Notes under the pieces: generated by a model
The model's input: the letters and a program-made list of their open reading frames with translations, nothing else
Told to the model about the DNA's origin: nothing
The model's database searches: none
In this document: in pieces, positions 29,201 to 41,921 of the stretch
Position numbering within the stretch: the first letter of the stretch is position 1
Layout of the letters: each line of letters begins with the position of its first letter
Program-made: the position numbers and the translations under genes
NCBI GenBank assembly: GCA_037013685.1
Contig: CM072884.1
Span: forward strand, 102,661,548 to 102,725,547
Reading direction: 5' to 3'
From: Acridotheres tristis
Lineage: Eukaryota; Chordata; Aves; Passeriformes; Sturnidae
Length of the DNA: 64,000 bases

Positions 29201-32200
29201 TCCATCTATGTATCAGAAGTACACAGCCATTCAGCCAATGTCATCTCTAGCTTCAAGAGAAACAACAGGGAAAATAATGTGGAATCATTCCTTTCTAGCT
29301 GGGAAGAGAAGGATTCATGGACAGATGCAAAATTCTCTACTAAGGTCATATTGTGAAAATCATCTGGTATTAATACACTGTAAGAGTAATGTGTTATTTC
29401 CCAGAGCTTTCTGTCTGAGTTATGAACAAATGTTTGGTGAAGATCTTACAGTATTTTCTTTCCCAAAACACAAACCAACAAACAAAACTTTAACAAGATA
29501 AGAATAGAAAGAAGCCAGAATTTAGTCACAGGGGTTTTTTTCCAAGAATATATTAAACTTTTTATTGAAGCTCTCTAAAATTAATTATATAAATCCTTTA
29601 TGGCACATATTACATTTATTTCATTATGATATAACTACTGATACACTTGCAAGCAAATCTTCCAGTCTTTTACTATGAAGACCAATGGAACAGATTTATT
29701 ACCTACATATCACAATTATTATTCATTTTTTTTCATCTTCCTTTAGTTTCAAAAGAATTCCTTCTTCCCTGAAGGAATTTGCTTTGATTTGACATGCTAT
29801 GATTTATTCTGTGTCTTGGAAGCCAAAGAATCTTCTTATGGTGATCACATAGAAACAGTTCTTTGTTTTTTCTTAACATATTGAATAGTTGCATACCGGA
29901 GATGCAGAAGTACATTTTTCTTCTTCTTCTTTTTTTTTTTTTTTTTAATTAAGAAATGCTTTTTTAATAAATTTCTTCTACACAAATGTATAGGTGCAAT
30001 ACACATAAATTTCAAATGTAAACCAGTCGCCAGGAAATCAGTGTTATGGTATTAATCAGCTTCTGCATTCATTCATTAGTTGAGTGCATTTGGGCATAAC
30101 TAACAATGTAGTTTTATTTGTAACCAGGAAGACCTGGTCGGTGTCTGGTACACCACGACTCCCCAAGGTTTAATAACCTACACATTGCCTACATCTTGAT
30201 GACTTATCTTTTCTTCTTGTTCCTACATGGCTATAAATAGCTTTTCATTAAACATCAAACCTACTGTGTCAACATCTATGAAGAGCAGAAAACACAGATT
30301 TCCCTCCGGAAAAGTTGCTTCCAGGTCAATTTCCAAAGTTTGTTTAGATTTTTAGAACAAAGCAAAGAAGAAAATAATTCAACCACCTTAGTGGGTAATA
30401 TATAAGTATATAATCATAGTTACTGAGGAAGTGTTTAATTAGTTTTCCTTTTTTCTCCTCCTTCTAAAATTTTCAAATTATATTTGTGAAATGAAAATTA
30501 AAATCAGTTGTAAAAAAAAAAAAAAGGCTTCCTGCGATGTGATTTGATGAAAAAAGAGAGAAAACAAATATCTTTAAGAAGAGAAAAAGATGTCTTGAAC
30601 AGATTGGAAAATATTAAAAAAAAGTCTGAAATAAGAATGATATGTTTGGGGTTGGAATTTCATAATGTTTCAGAATCAAATTTCCAAGTTTTCAAAATTT
30701 TCCATCTTTGCATTATGAAGACAATGGTGAACAAAACCAAAAATAATACATAATTTTGTTTAATTTGTCTCAATAATTTGAAATTAAGAGTAAAATTGCT
30801 CTTGATTCTCAAACTATAAAGAATTTAATCTCTACTTTGTGACATCCAGAAGGAAGAACAAACTGTAGACCATATTAAAGTAAATCTTTTCATGGGGTCA
30901 GCTCCACACCTAGTGTCCTTGGGATAATTAATGATAGTGCTGGGGTTCTTCACAAATTAGGAATAACTCTTTGATATTACTAATAATATCTAAATTAGTA
31001 ATATCTTTGAAATTACTAATAAGCTGGGCAGGGGCAGACATTGTTTGCACCTCTGGAATGTAGCAGTAGGTCCTCTGTAGTCTTCTGCTGTGTGAATTCA
31101 CAAGACAAGTGTGTCACTTTGCTGCCCTAAAATCATATAAAACATGTGTAAAATGCCACAAACTTCTCATCACTAAGATTTCTACATAACCCTATTACTG
31201 TGCTGTCTGACTGTGATATAATCCTACATCTGTTTATTCTCATATTAAAAGCTATATTTAAAAGAAACTGCTCTTCCTGACACGGAGAAGAAGAAAATGG
31301 ACAGAGGCCCCAGAAGCTGAAGGGATTTTCCCAGTGTCAACAACTCTGGGATGGGTCCAGAAGATAAACTTTCAGCTGAAGAGCAACCAAACAAAAAAAT
31401 CCTTGCTTCAATTATTTATGTAAATTTATTTATGAATTTTACACTTCTGCATTTGGAGATGAATAGTGGATCGAATAAGAAAAATAAAGAGCAGGAGAAC
31501 AGCATAACCAGAGGAAGAGACAGGTTTGGAAGTGTCTTTGAAGCAGGAAGCAGGGATGAAGATATCTTTTGAAGATAAGGTAGAAGGTAACAAAATCACC
31601 AGATGAAGGAAAATAATATTAAATTCACGGGAATATCAGAAAAGAGGAAGACTATCAGCTAAAGAGAAAAAAAAGAGAGCATGGAGACCTTGAGAAAACT
31701 AAGTCAGGTAAGAAAGAGTAAAGAGGTTAAAGGAGAAAAGGTCCTGAAACAAAATCAAATAAGTTAATTGGAAGAACATTTTTGTTCAGTGGGTTCTATA
31801 TCAGGAACAAACTAGGAGGTAGGCAGAAAAGAAATCTGGGCTAAAGAAAGAAGACAAACCCTAAAAGTTCATACATTACATGTTAAGATTTAATTTTAAC
31901 CCTAGAAGCAAAAATATATTAATTGAGCAAATATTTAGACTAAACATCAACAAATCTCAAAAAATAGTTATAATGACAGAACTTATAGATTTGTGAAGAA
32001 AAATAGAATTCAATTTAATAATGCATTCGTTTTTCTATTTGCATGTTGAATTGTAAACCAGGAATTAATTAAACTGTGTTTTTACAGCCTGTGTATGATA
32101 GAGGATTATTGACAAAGGAAATAAACATTTTTTCCATGCAGAAATGTCAGGTCTTAAAGCTTTCCTGGAGAAACTACGGATATAAAAAATCTTAGTAAAG

Positions 32201-32999
32201 CTGAAGTTTGTAGAGACCTGCTAATATGCATTTGCTTGGAGAACATTTAAAAAGGAGTGATTCCAAAAAGCCACAAGAAAAATTAAGCTCGAGAGCAAAG
32301 AAAAAGTTTAGAAATTCTTAATACTTCTAACATCCATCCATAGTGAATATATTTGTAACATCAAAAAGTTTTTTTTCAAACAATATCTCTTTTACTGTCA
32401 TGTCAGGATGTATTTTGTGCTGGGGCTTTTTGGTTGGTTGGTTGCGGGGTTTTTTTGTATGACAAGTATTTCTGTCATCATTTGTTCCTTTTGTTTTGTT
32501 TTTAAATTTTGTTCAAGCTTATTTTTAGACATAAAACATTTCCTTGATATTTGTGATGGTGCAGTGGTGCTGCTACAGTGAATTTGTGAGATAACTGAAG
32601 ACACCACACAATGTCGTAAGCCTCATGTAAAAGACAAAGATCTTTTTCACTCACAAGAAAACTCAATCACAATTCTTCACATGAGGTAAAAGGAGGACAG
32701 CATTTCCACAAGTGGACGAAAAAACAGTCCAACATGGGTCAAATATCTAAATTGTTTGATTCACAGGAAAACAAACACTTCTCTGTGAGAAAAAATGTGT
32801 TAGCATGCATCCTCTGATCTGAAAAATAAATAGCAGGTGTTTTCAGTTTCTATGTATCAACTACCACTATAGCTGGAAAAATATCAGGGCTGTTGGCTGA
32901 TGAGAGAAAAGAGTTCATAATTAATAGTGTATCTGCATATTGCTGTTCTTCCTCACTTTCCTGTAGAAATGGTAAATACCAGGTAATTATTTTTTGTGC
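26236..32999. other. Unannotated AT-rich DNA
   Basis: No gene or clear transposon. It holds poly(A)/poly(T) runs (28,098-28,112; 29,928-29,946; about 30,511-30,525) and a short palindromic repeat at 30,973-31,005. Open frames are at most 118 codons and not convincing. Confidence 0.55.
30973..31005. repeat. 11-bp inverted repeat
   Basis: GATATTACTAA at 30,973-30,983 is the exact reverse complement of TTAGTAATATC at 30,995-31,005, with an 11-nt AT-rich loop. It is followed by a third related copy, 'aaattactaat', just downstream. Confidence 0.8.
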
Positions 33000-33545
33000 T
33001 CTGTCACCCTTGCTGGTGTTTCCTGTCAGTGTGAGCCTCTCAGTCCAGCTCTCAACTTTCCAAAAAGTCCCTGTGGCTCTCCCAACAGCAGCAGCAGCTC
33101 TCCTGTTCCTTGCCTTTGCCTCCTCCATTCTCCCTCCTGCTATGCAGCCAGGGCACTGGGCAGTGCTTGGCAGCCCCAGGGCGGAATGTCTGTGTCAGGA
33201 AATCCCCAGGAGCACTGGCTGGAGGAGCAGAAGCAAAGAGAGGGACAAGCTGCCCTGTCAGCCTGTACCAGCCCGCATCACCTGTTGTAGAGGTCCCAGC
33301 CATTTGCATCTCTCCACACGGTTACAGTCTCTGAACTCTGTGGTACTGATGGTTAGAGGGCTGTGTTATGCTGGCAGTGGATGAACCAGTCCTGAAGTGC
33401 AGCCCCACCTGTTCAGGTTTCTGCACTGGGATGGATCATTCTGAGCACTGCTCTCATGCCGTGTTAGTCCTGCTGCTGCTTTGCCATTGGCTGCATAGAG
33501 GTCCCACACAATCCCTCATCCAGGCCAGCATCTCACAGATGTTAA
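33000..33545. other. GC-rich block of unknown origin
   Basis: An abrupt rise in GC content relative to the flanks, with CAG/CTG-rich words. A 163-codon open frame runs on the plus strand from about 32,893 to 33,384, but it has no recognisable domain, and overlapping frames on both strands are open as well, which is typical of GC-rich non-coding sequence. It could be an old transposon I do not recognise. Confidence 0.4.
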
Positions 33546-36117
33546 AAAAAACTCACCCGTGTTCAGATCCTAGGGCCTGGAAAAAAAAATTACTATATCC
33601 TTATCGTTCTTTGATCCTTTTCTCATAAGGGAAGATAAATTTAATGGTTTGTCCTAAATCCTGCAGCATTTGTATGCCCCAGTACAATGAAATCTTGTTC
33701 ATATCTTAAAGCCTTTCCCCCAGCCCAGTTATCTCAACCCTAAACTGTATCTTATTATATTTAGCAACAAGAAGTCCCTATTCTGTTTGGTCTGCCAGTG
33801 ACTAACAGTGAAGATCCTTTGCCTTCTGGAGTATATGACAAGTCCTTCAGAGCCACAGAGAGTTTCTTTTAGTAGAAAGCATTAAGATAAAATACATATA
33901 CTGATATAATCTCAAGCAATAAGAACTTGCATTCTTTTTTTTTTTTTTTTAACATCAGGAGACTACAGGACTTAAACAAGAACAACAACAAAAAAAAGTA
34001 ATGCTTTGAAATTTCGATTTCTTTCAAATAAACAAATACCTGAATAAGGTAGCCATACTTCACACTTAATACCATCTACAAGAAAATTGATTTTCTGACG
34101 ACTTAAGAAATTGCCAGTCATTATTTAACAAGTGGCATATTACAATCCACTGAAATCAATGTAAGAATCCTGTTTTCTTCAGCAATAATTTGCTAGAGCG
34201 AGCAAAGAAATAAAGCTTATTTCTGCAACAATGATGTCTTTTCAAAGGATGTTGGCACATCATCCTTTGAAAGCAAGCAGGAGCAAGCAGGCAAATACTT
34301 GATCATGAAACTGATACTTACTGGTGACAAATGTCTAGAAAGTTGGGCTTTTTACTATTTGACTGGCTTATCAAGTGCTTTGTGATTGCACTATGTGCAT
34401 ATGCAATTGAATTGGTATCATATTCATGCAGCTATTGCTGTGGTGCTGTTTTACAATTCAAGGCTAAATGTTAGGCTCAGGAGCACTCTCAAAGTTTTTA
34501 CTCTGAGTCAGCACGGCCTGAAAATGCATGGAAGAGACTCCAACACAAACCAGCCTGCTGTATTTTAATTTCCATAGACACCTGATCAGACACACATATT
34601 TGTAGGATGTGGAAAGGCACAGAATGTAAGTTTGTATGTAGTCCTAGTGATTAGCTTGTCAGACATTTGGAATCCTGGCAACATGAGAAATTTTTCAAAT
34701 CAATTGCAGTAAGAACCCTGCTTATTCACACAGATGTTCTGTAATCATCTTGGACACTCCCAGGATGAATGACTTCCAGCAGTACCATTGGGTATTTTGC
34801 AAAACTAAGAGGTACGGAAGCACTTTTGACTTGATATGTGAACAACAAACTTTTCTTCCTAAGCATTAGTGGATAAATGCTCAAATGTTATTTTCACATA
34901 TTCTTTTCATAGTAAATGTTACTTTTTAAAGATAAAAATAATTCAATTTCACCCCCTGAATTGATACTACATCTTTAATTCGGTTTTATTTCTTTTTATT
35001 TTTAATAAATCTATACATCTCTACAAAACTATAAGTCTTTTGTCAAAGAAAATGCAAACGATGTCATTCACAACTTTGAGATCAGTTGTTGACCTTACAG
35101 CAGTGGGCTTGACAGCAGCTTTGACTTGTTAGAGAAAAAGCCTTTCAAAGTCTGCTGATATTACACCAGTCAAAACAATCATCTACCAATTAAACCAAAT
35201 ATGGTGTGAAAAAAATATAAAATTGCTTGTTCTCTTGAAGTAGTCTGATATTTTTTTATCAGCTCATCTGGATTTTAGTTGTGACAACACGAATAAGGAG
35301 AAAAAGGAAACAGCTTCATTAGATAATCTTAAAAATCAAAATTCCACTTTCCTAAAAATGTTTTGAGGCTATAGATTTTAGCAGTGGGATTACAGGTCAA
35401 ATAACAGTTAGATAATAATAGCTAATGGTCTAAGCCTGGGATCAATGAATAACACTTAACTTTTTTCTTTCTTTCCCACTCAATATATTGCCCATTTTTC
35501 TTTGAGAATATGCAAATCAGGTAATGTGTTGCTAATTTTTTTAATTGATGATGAAACCTAAGCACAATTAAATTTTGGGGGCTTTAAAATATATAATTAA
35601 AATGTTTTTCAGTATTAGAACTGATGGGACAATGAAACATCTTCACAGCATTTTAGGAGAAAAGATAATTTCAGAAGTCAGATTTTCACCATCACTTTTA
35701 CCCTAATTTTAGTAAAATAATATTTTGAAGACGGCATAAATTATAGTTTCTTTTGCCCAAAAATCATAGAATCATAAAGCAGTTGTATTTGACTGCTTGA
35801 ATATAAATTTAAATGTATGAAAGTCTGAGATGTGTATAAAAAACATCCCACGGGTCTTTTTCTGATGGCTCTTTCCTGTTCAAAAGAAATGAGAAGTTGA
35901 AAGTATACTCTACAACCTGATTCTTCACTGCTTCTCAATTCTCATACAAAGTAAAGATAAAAAGCTCTGTGGAACACTCACATTTACATAATTTACTTTG
36001 TGTTTGTTTTATAAAATTTTGTATGTTTGCACCCTCTCATCGTTTCACTTACCCTCCTGAAAAGTATCCTACTCTGCTCTACACCTCCATCAACAACTTG
36101 CAGTTGTAGAGAAGTAC
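33546..36117. other. Unannotated AT-rich DNA
   Basis: No gene recognised. It includes a poly(T) run near 33,937-33,950 and a perfect hairpin at 34,240-34,272. A decayed 'atcatagaatcat' motif at about 35,764-35,776 resembles the reverse-complemented CR1 tail, but the sequence after it does not follow CR1. Confidence 0.5.
34240..34272. repeat. Perfect 12-bp hairpin
   Basis: TTTCAAAGGATG at 34,240-34,251 pairs exactly with CATCCTTTGAAA at 34,261-34,272 around a 9-nt loop. The stem does not extend further, so it is shorter than a microRNA precursor. Confidence 0.85.
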
Positions 36118-36330
36118 CTAAGAAAGAATGCCCTGATCCTTGTTTTCTGAAGGCTGAACAAGCCTGGTCCCCAGCCTTCTCTTCAAAGCCAAATTTTCCA
36201 GTGTCCTGACCACCCTGGTGACCTTTCTCCAGTGTATAAATGGTGTCAGTGTGTCAGTTCTGTGTGTGTTTGCATATATGCTTCCATGTGCACCCTTCAG
36301 AAACTTGTTCTCAGCCTCACTTGTCATTTA
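36118..36330 (-). mobile_element. CR1 LINE fragment (minus), 3' part of an interrupted element
   Basis: On the plus strand the segment 'ggctgaacaagcctggtccc', 'cagccttctcttcaaagcc', 'tgaccaccctggtgaccttt' and 'ctccagtgtataaatg' follows the reverse complement of the CR1 ORF2 3' region. It has the same orientation as the CR1 sequence at 37,090-37,790 and carries the more 3' part. The two are plausibly one element separated by later insertion. Confidence 0.75.
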
Positions 36331-36529
36331 ACCTCGACTACCAGATTCAGTGACCTCTAATAATTTTTGAAACACATCTATTCCATTCCCACACGATCTG
36401 TTACAGATTCAGCCTACCTTCAGAGCCAGCCATGGATCCATAATCCTGCTTCTCTGCACCTGCCCCATCAGACATTTGGGAAATGGCACTTGGATTGGCT
36501 TAAAGCAGTGAAAAAGGAAGGGTTATGCT

Positions 36530-36772
36530 GCCTGCATGAAATTGTGTCTGGAGAGGTTTATATTAGATATTAGGAAAAGATTCTTCATCCAGTGGGTCAC
36601 TGGACACTGGAACAGGAAAATGGTCACAACACCAACCCTGAGAGATCTCAAGAAGCATTTGAATGATGGTCTCAGACACAGGTGGGATCCTGGGGCTGCC
36701 CTGTGCAGACAGGAGTTGGACCTCATGATTCTTGTGGGTCCCTTCCAACTCAGGATATTTTATGATTCTGCA
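36530..36772 (+). mobile_element. CR1 LINE 3' end, inserted between minus-strand CR1 pieces
   Basis: The plus strand reads through the normal CR1 end: 'ttagatattaggaaaagatt', 'actggacactggaacagg', 'agagatctcaagaagcat', 'gattcttgtgggtcccttcc', 'aactcaggatattttatg' and 'attctgca'. The orientation is opposite to the CR1 material on both sides (36,118-36,330 and 37,090-37,790). This is the pattern expected if this copy jumped into an older minus-strand CR1. Confidence 0.9.
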
Positions 36773-37089
36773 CTCCATTTTTGGGTGAAACATGTGGCTT
36801 ACTTTTTTGTGCATCCAGCCATAAAGAACCAGCTCCAATGCTTCCTCCTGTAAGGGCCCAATGCAGCACATGGGTCACCCAATTACACACTAGTTCTCAT
36901 AATTTCATTCAGCCTTTTCACCTACTGATGCTGTTTACTTCACATTCCTTTCAGGTTGCTGTGGTTACTAATCCACATGCAAACATTTTTCACTTCTTTC
37001 TATCAGTGGATCTCCCCTTTCTTACAGCCAAAGTTTGTAAGGGTCAGTACATAAGCATTTGTGACTGGCAAGGTCATGGCACCCAGGGA

Positions 37090-37790
37090 TAGTTCTGGGA
37101 ACTCAATGTTACCTCCTGCTGCAGAGCCCAGATCTGAAACAGATGTGTTCTCAATAGGGCTCAGTAGAAAGGAATGATCCTTCTGCCTGCTAGTGCCCCT
37201 CCCTTCAGGGTACACTGTCCTTGTTGCCCATTCTGCCCATCAAGATCCCCCACCCCTGGGGGTGGACTCAGGTCCTTTTCCACAAAGTTGCTTTCCAGAG
37301 AGACAGGCTGCAGTAGGTACTGGTGCATGGAGCTATTCCTCCCCAGGTGGAACTTTGCATTTCGTTTTTTTAACTTCCTGATGTACCCACTAGCCCATTT
37401 GTCTAATCCAACTTGTCAGGTCCCTCTGAATATCAGCCTTGTCCTCTAGCATATCAGCTTCTGCCCTCAAATTTGTCTGATCCTATTGTCCAGATTTTGT
37501 AAGGTCACACTTTTGATTTTTTGAGAGATATCACATGTAATGAGCTGCCAGCTGGAGTTTCTATTGCTATTACCCTTTGATCCCAATGGGAAAGCTAATT
37601 TTTGACTCACCTACACTCAAATGCCTATTTACTGAGTTATTTTTTGACCCATTTAGCTCTAAGGTTACTCTGGGGGAATACGTCAGAGGCCTTGATGAAG
37701 TTAAGGTGTACAACATCCACTCTTTTCTCCTTGTTCACAGATCTAGGCATCTCAACAGGGATGGTGAGTTATGATTTTTTCCTCGAGGTA
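37090..37790 (-). mobile_element. CR1 LINE ORF2 relic with reverse transcriptase motif A
   Basis: The minus strand holds about 700 bp of decayed CR1 ORF2. Near 37,683-37,750 the complement encodes residues comparable to the reverse transcriptase catalytic motif A (family form VDVVYLDFSKAFD). Here it reads VDVVHLNFIKASD, with the first catalytic aspartate of the YLD triplet replaced by asparagine. Near 37,323-37,348 'tggtgcatggagctattcct' matches the segment downstream of the RT core, and 37,413-37,429 'cttgtcaggtccctctg' the segment before it. The frame is broken and non-functional. Together with 36,118-36,330 it probably formed one insertion. Confidence 0.85.
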
Positions 37791-38829
37791 TACATTAAGA
37801 ATAAACCATCTTCATTGTATTCCTGAAATATTTACATGAACTTTTTGAGAACTATATACATTCCCAATGAACAAACTCTGGAAACTACCGTACCTGAGGA
37901 AACGTGTCAGATATGATTGAAAAGACTAGGAGATAAACAAGCAATTCCTCTTTTTTTGATAGCTTCTTACACAAATAAAAAACCACCTACCTTTTGTATA
38001 GGTATTGTCATTCACCTTGTTCATAAAAATAAAATGGGGAAGAAAAATATGAAATAATAAATTAGTAGAATTTTTTCATGTGGACATACTCCCAGTGGCA
38101 GTGGAAACCTGTCTAGTTTTGACTGAAACCAGTGGTTTCACAGTTTTTAGAATCCATACAGCAATAAAGACTTAGCTAGTCACAAGAAGTTCAAGACTTG
38201 GAAAATGATAATACATTTTCATTGATAGAAACTCAGATTGTTTTTTTGGTTTAAAACATTAACTAAAGATACAGAAAAAAGTGAGTGATTTCCCTATACA
38301 GCAGAATCTTTTAGATAAAGTTATATTATATTCACTAATAAGTTGTTTCCATAACTCCTCTAATTACTTATAACAGTGCTCTTTAGAAACTGCATTTTCT
38401 TAAACTTTTCCTGGAATTTCGAGTTCTATTCAAATCCTACCAAATTAAATTATAATGGGCTTTACATCAGACTCATATAAAGTGACATTTCTGGAAAATG
38501 TAGGTAAGACTACAAATGATGTACTGCATGAAGGTTTGATTTTTCTTGAAAAGTAGAGAGATACATTTAATTTTGCAACATTAAAATCTGAAGGGGCACT
38601 ATTTAAGAACATAGAAAATAAAGAGAATCCAAGTTATGCTACCAAGTCACTCTAGAAGCCATTTTCCTTCTTCTAGAAAGACGACATTAATTAAATCTGA
38701 TTTTTCTGGTAATGGTGGACTAGTCCTGGCTAAGAGCCAAATATTTACCCAGCTGCTCACTGTCCCATCCTCAGTGGGACACAGGGAAAAAGCCAGAGGG
38801 ATTACTTAGCAGTAATGTTGCAGGCCAAA
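37791..38829. other. Unannotated AT-rich DNA
   Basis: AT-rich sequence between two transposon relics with nothing recognisable. Confidence 0.55.
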
Positions 38830-39455
38830 CAATACATTAGTTTACTGACAATTAAAATAGATTTTAGTAATAAGGAATGAAGACAAAAAATGTCTTAAAA
38901 CTCAGTCCTTCATTCCAGACTCCTCTACCCTTCCCCTGGACAGCAAAGGGAGGAACGTGTACGAGGTGAGTTAGAACATAATCTTTTTCTCTACCACTCC
39001 TTCTTTCTCACACTTTCCTCTTTACCAGTGTGGTCTCTTCCACCAGCTGAAGTCCTTCAGGTAGAAATTCTGCTCCAGTGTGAGCTCTCCACAGGTTGCA
39101 GTTCCTTCAGGAGGCATCCATCTGCTCCAGAATGGAGTCCCTTTATGCACTGCAGGGAAATACCTGCTTCACCACGGTCCTCTTCACAGGCTACAGGGAA
39201 TGCCAGCTCCAGTACCATGGGCAGCTCCTCCTCTCTCTCCTCTGACTTCATACTGTAGTTTCTCACTCTTTTCTCCCCCTCCTCCTCCACCTGTCCAGAA
39301 TTTTTTTCTTTTTCTTAAACATGTTTTTTCAAAGAAACAGGAAGACTGTTCCATGGTTGGCCTTATGCAGCCAATGGGAACTGGTGCTCACTTCCCCCTT
39401 CCCACTGTCCCTCTGCTGCAAAAGCCTTTGCCACCTCTGCCCAGTACAGTGGTAA
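38830..39455 (-). mobile_element. Avian LTR-like interspersed repeat (minus strand)
   Basis: The plus strand reads as the reverse complement of the bird repeat also found at 17.5 kb, extending further into its variable part. It has 'tgtcttaaaactcag', then a run of imperfect units of the type 'ctgctccagtgtgagctc' / 'aggttgcagttccttcagg' (39,040-39,220), then 'cttcaccacggtcctcttca', 'caggctacagggaatgcc', 'tttttcttaaacatgt' and 'tgcagccaatgggaactgg'. The internal imperfect tandem units are characteristic of this family. Open frames across it are repeat-derived and not genes. Confidence 0.7.
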
Positions 39456-40099
39456 TTCTGTTTAACCAAGCACTGAAGCAGAAACAGGGCAGGATGCAGG
39501 TTCTCCATCTGTAGGAGCATCATGGGACTGATGTTCAGACTCTGTAGCTGCAGGAATCCCACCTGTCCCCCTGGTCTGGCAAGTCTGTCACTTATCACAC
39601 TGCTTAGAGTGGAAATTACCAGATGGATCTGGAACAGCTAGATTTTTTGTTCAGGATTTTATGCTGAGGGATTCAGATAGACAGTGGAATTTCAGGAAGT
39701 ATCAGCCAGATAGGCACACATGGATCTATATGTCCCTCCATAACCTTGTAATTCAGGCACTAAGTTCTTTAGGACATGGATGAATGATACAATACAAAGC
39801 ACTGCATTGTCTAAATAATCATTCCAGAGGCATTTACAGACAGTTATTTTTACTCTTTATTCATTATGGGAAACAGATACATAGCCATTTCAAAAATCCT
39901 TTTTAAATTAAACTATTTTTTCAGTGCTTTGCCTGTTGTGGGACGCTAGTTGTTTGGCTTAAATAAATAAGCTTTAAACAGAGTGAGTCACTTATTGTTA
40001 TAATATTATGTGGTATAGTATGCTGATTGCTTAGCTTTATTTGCTTTATCTGAGAAGCTGCATTTGTTGAAGCCTTGGGCCCTAAGCTGGGGACCTTCA
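39456..40099. other. Unannotated interval between LTR-type repeats
   Basis: No recognised gene or element between two repeat relics. Confidence 0.5.
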
Positions 40100-40383
40100 C
40101 CTAGAAATGCTGTCTGCTGTAACAGAGTAAATTTTCTTAACAATTTTCCAGGTAACTGGTATAGTGCTGTATTTTGGCTTTTGTATGAGAAGAATGTTGA
40201 TAACACACTGATGTTTTAGCTGTTGCTAAGTTATGATTATTCTAAATCTAGTACTTTATTCTCCCAGGCTCTGCAATAGAGCAGGTACACAAGAAGCAGA
40301 AACCAGAGCTAAGGAGGGAGGCTAAAAATGTCAGCAGAAGCTGCAACTCATCAAGCTGATAGCAGTTAATGTTCCACACCTGA
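40100..40383 (+). mobile_element. ERV-type LTR, 5' part (degenerate)
   Basis: The plus strand contains 'taactggtatagtgctgtat', 'atgagaagaatgttgataac', 'acactgatgttttagctg' and 'ttgctaagt'. These are hallmark words of a common avian endogenous-retrovirus LTR, the same family as the LTR at 53.1-53.7 kb in the opposite orientation. Similarity fades after about 40,250 but can be followed as 'aggtacacaagaagcagaaa' and 'atgttccacacctgac'. The TATA region and the 3' half are missing here; a matching 3' part lies at 43,690-43,886. Confidence 0.8.
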
Positions 40384-41921
40384 CTGGAAAGAAGAGAAAG
40401 AATCTGATAAGGTGTTAGAGGACCCCAGAGCAAAAATCACCACTGAACTAAAAAGGTATGTGGAGAACATGTGAGGGATGGGTGCATAAATGGCAAGGGT
40501 CTGTTTGCCCAGGGATTTCTTTGTTCTGGGTCCCTTTCTGGAGACACCCAGCTTGAGTTGACCTACTGCTGTACCACACTATGAAATTATTTCTTTTTTT
40601 ACAAAATCTGATACCTGAGACTCTTCTGCAGGAAATTCAGGGTTGAGCCTGAAGAAAGGAATCCCATCTCAGCATGAGTGTGTGAGTGAGGAGTCAGAAG
40701 GGGCTGCTATTGGATCATTGGAACCACCTGCCATGAAGGGTCTCAGGCCCCAGCAGCTGCAATCTTGAGTGATGTGCAGCTCCCTGAACTGTGTAATGTT
40801 GGGGCTGTGTCTTCTCCCTTAACATTGCCCTCCTGCACCTTTTCAAGTTCTGGTATGAATAATATTATGTAGCTGAAAAAGTGCAGTACATTCAAACTGA
40901 GTCTTACATATACGTGAATGTAAAGTTTGTATATGTAGGGCCTCCACATTTTTTCTTCCACAAGTTAGATGGCAGATTTAAGTAAAGCAGGCTAAAGATC
41001 TGAAGAAGGAAAAGAAACAATTATCTAAAAAAACCCCAAAAATAATAAAAAGAGGGAAGGAAGGGAATCATGCTGCATCTGTGTAATAAGGTGTTTACAG
41101 CCTTTTTTTGGTGAAACACTGCAAATGAAAATCTCTGTTATTCACATGAAGGCAAGAGAACTTTCACTTCGACTTTGGTTCAATGAAACACCCACTTTCA
41201 AACATATACCTATATTAGTTCTTGTTCAGTGAAACAGATGAAGCTAAAGATAACTCAATGTAAGCATCCATTTAAACCCTGCTGACTTCACTGAGAAGTT
41301 AGTTTTAATTGGAATTGTTAAGTTTGATGACTCACATAATACTCATGGAAATCTCTTCATCTCTTTATAATACTTGGAAATGTAGCACATATTTTTAGTG
41401 GTATTTAGAATAACTGAAGTCAACAGAATGCCCTGTGCACACTCATCATCTTCAGTGATTTAATATTATGAATAAAAGTGGGTACTCTCCTAGAGAGACA
41501 CTAGTTCATTATTAGAAAGATATACTACAGCTCAGAGTTGCCTTCAAAGATGCAGTAGGCTTTTTTCATAGATTTTAATACTCAGTTTCACAGTCCATAT
41601 TCTGAAAAGCACACCATCATGTAACATTATTTTGTGGATGGAAAATATGGGATGTGCATAACCATTGCACTTTCCATTTTCAGTTGTATAGATAATGTAT
41701 TTATTACTATTACCGACCTCCACATTATATTTTAGTTTTCTAAATCCTTTCTCACCCTATTTTACTTTGATGCTTAATGCATAACAGATATAGATGATAA
41801 AAAAATGCAAATAAACCACCCCATTATGTAATTCATATGTGACTTCACAAATATCAATTTCCCTCCATCCAGGTGTAATGACTGTGAGTGCATTAACTTC
41901 CTTTATCTGCCATTTCCAGCC

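Noticed and set aside
35764..35776. Reverse CR1 tail
   Set aside because: The 'atcatagaatcat' word is suggestive, but the following sequence does not continue along CR1.
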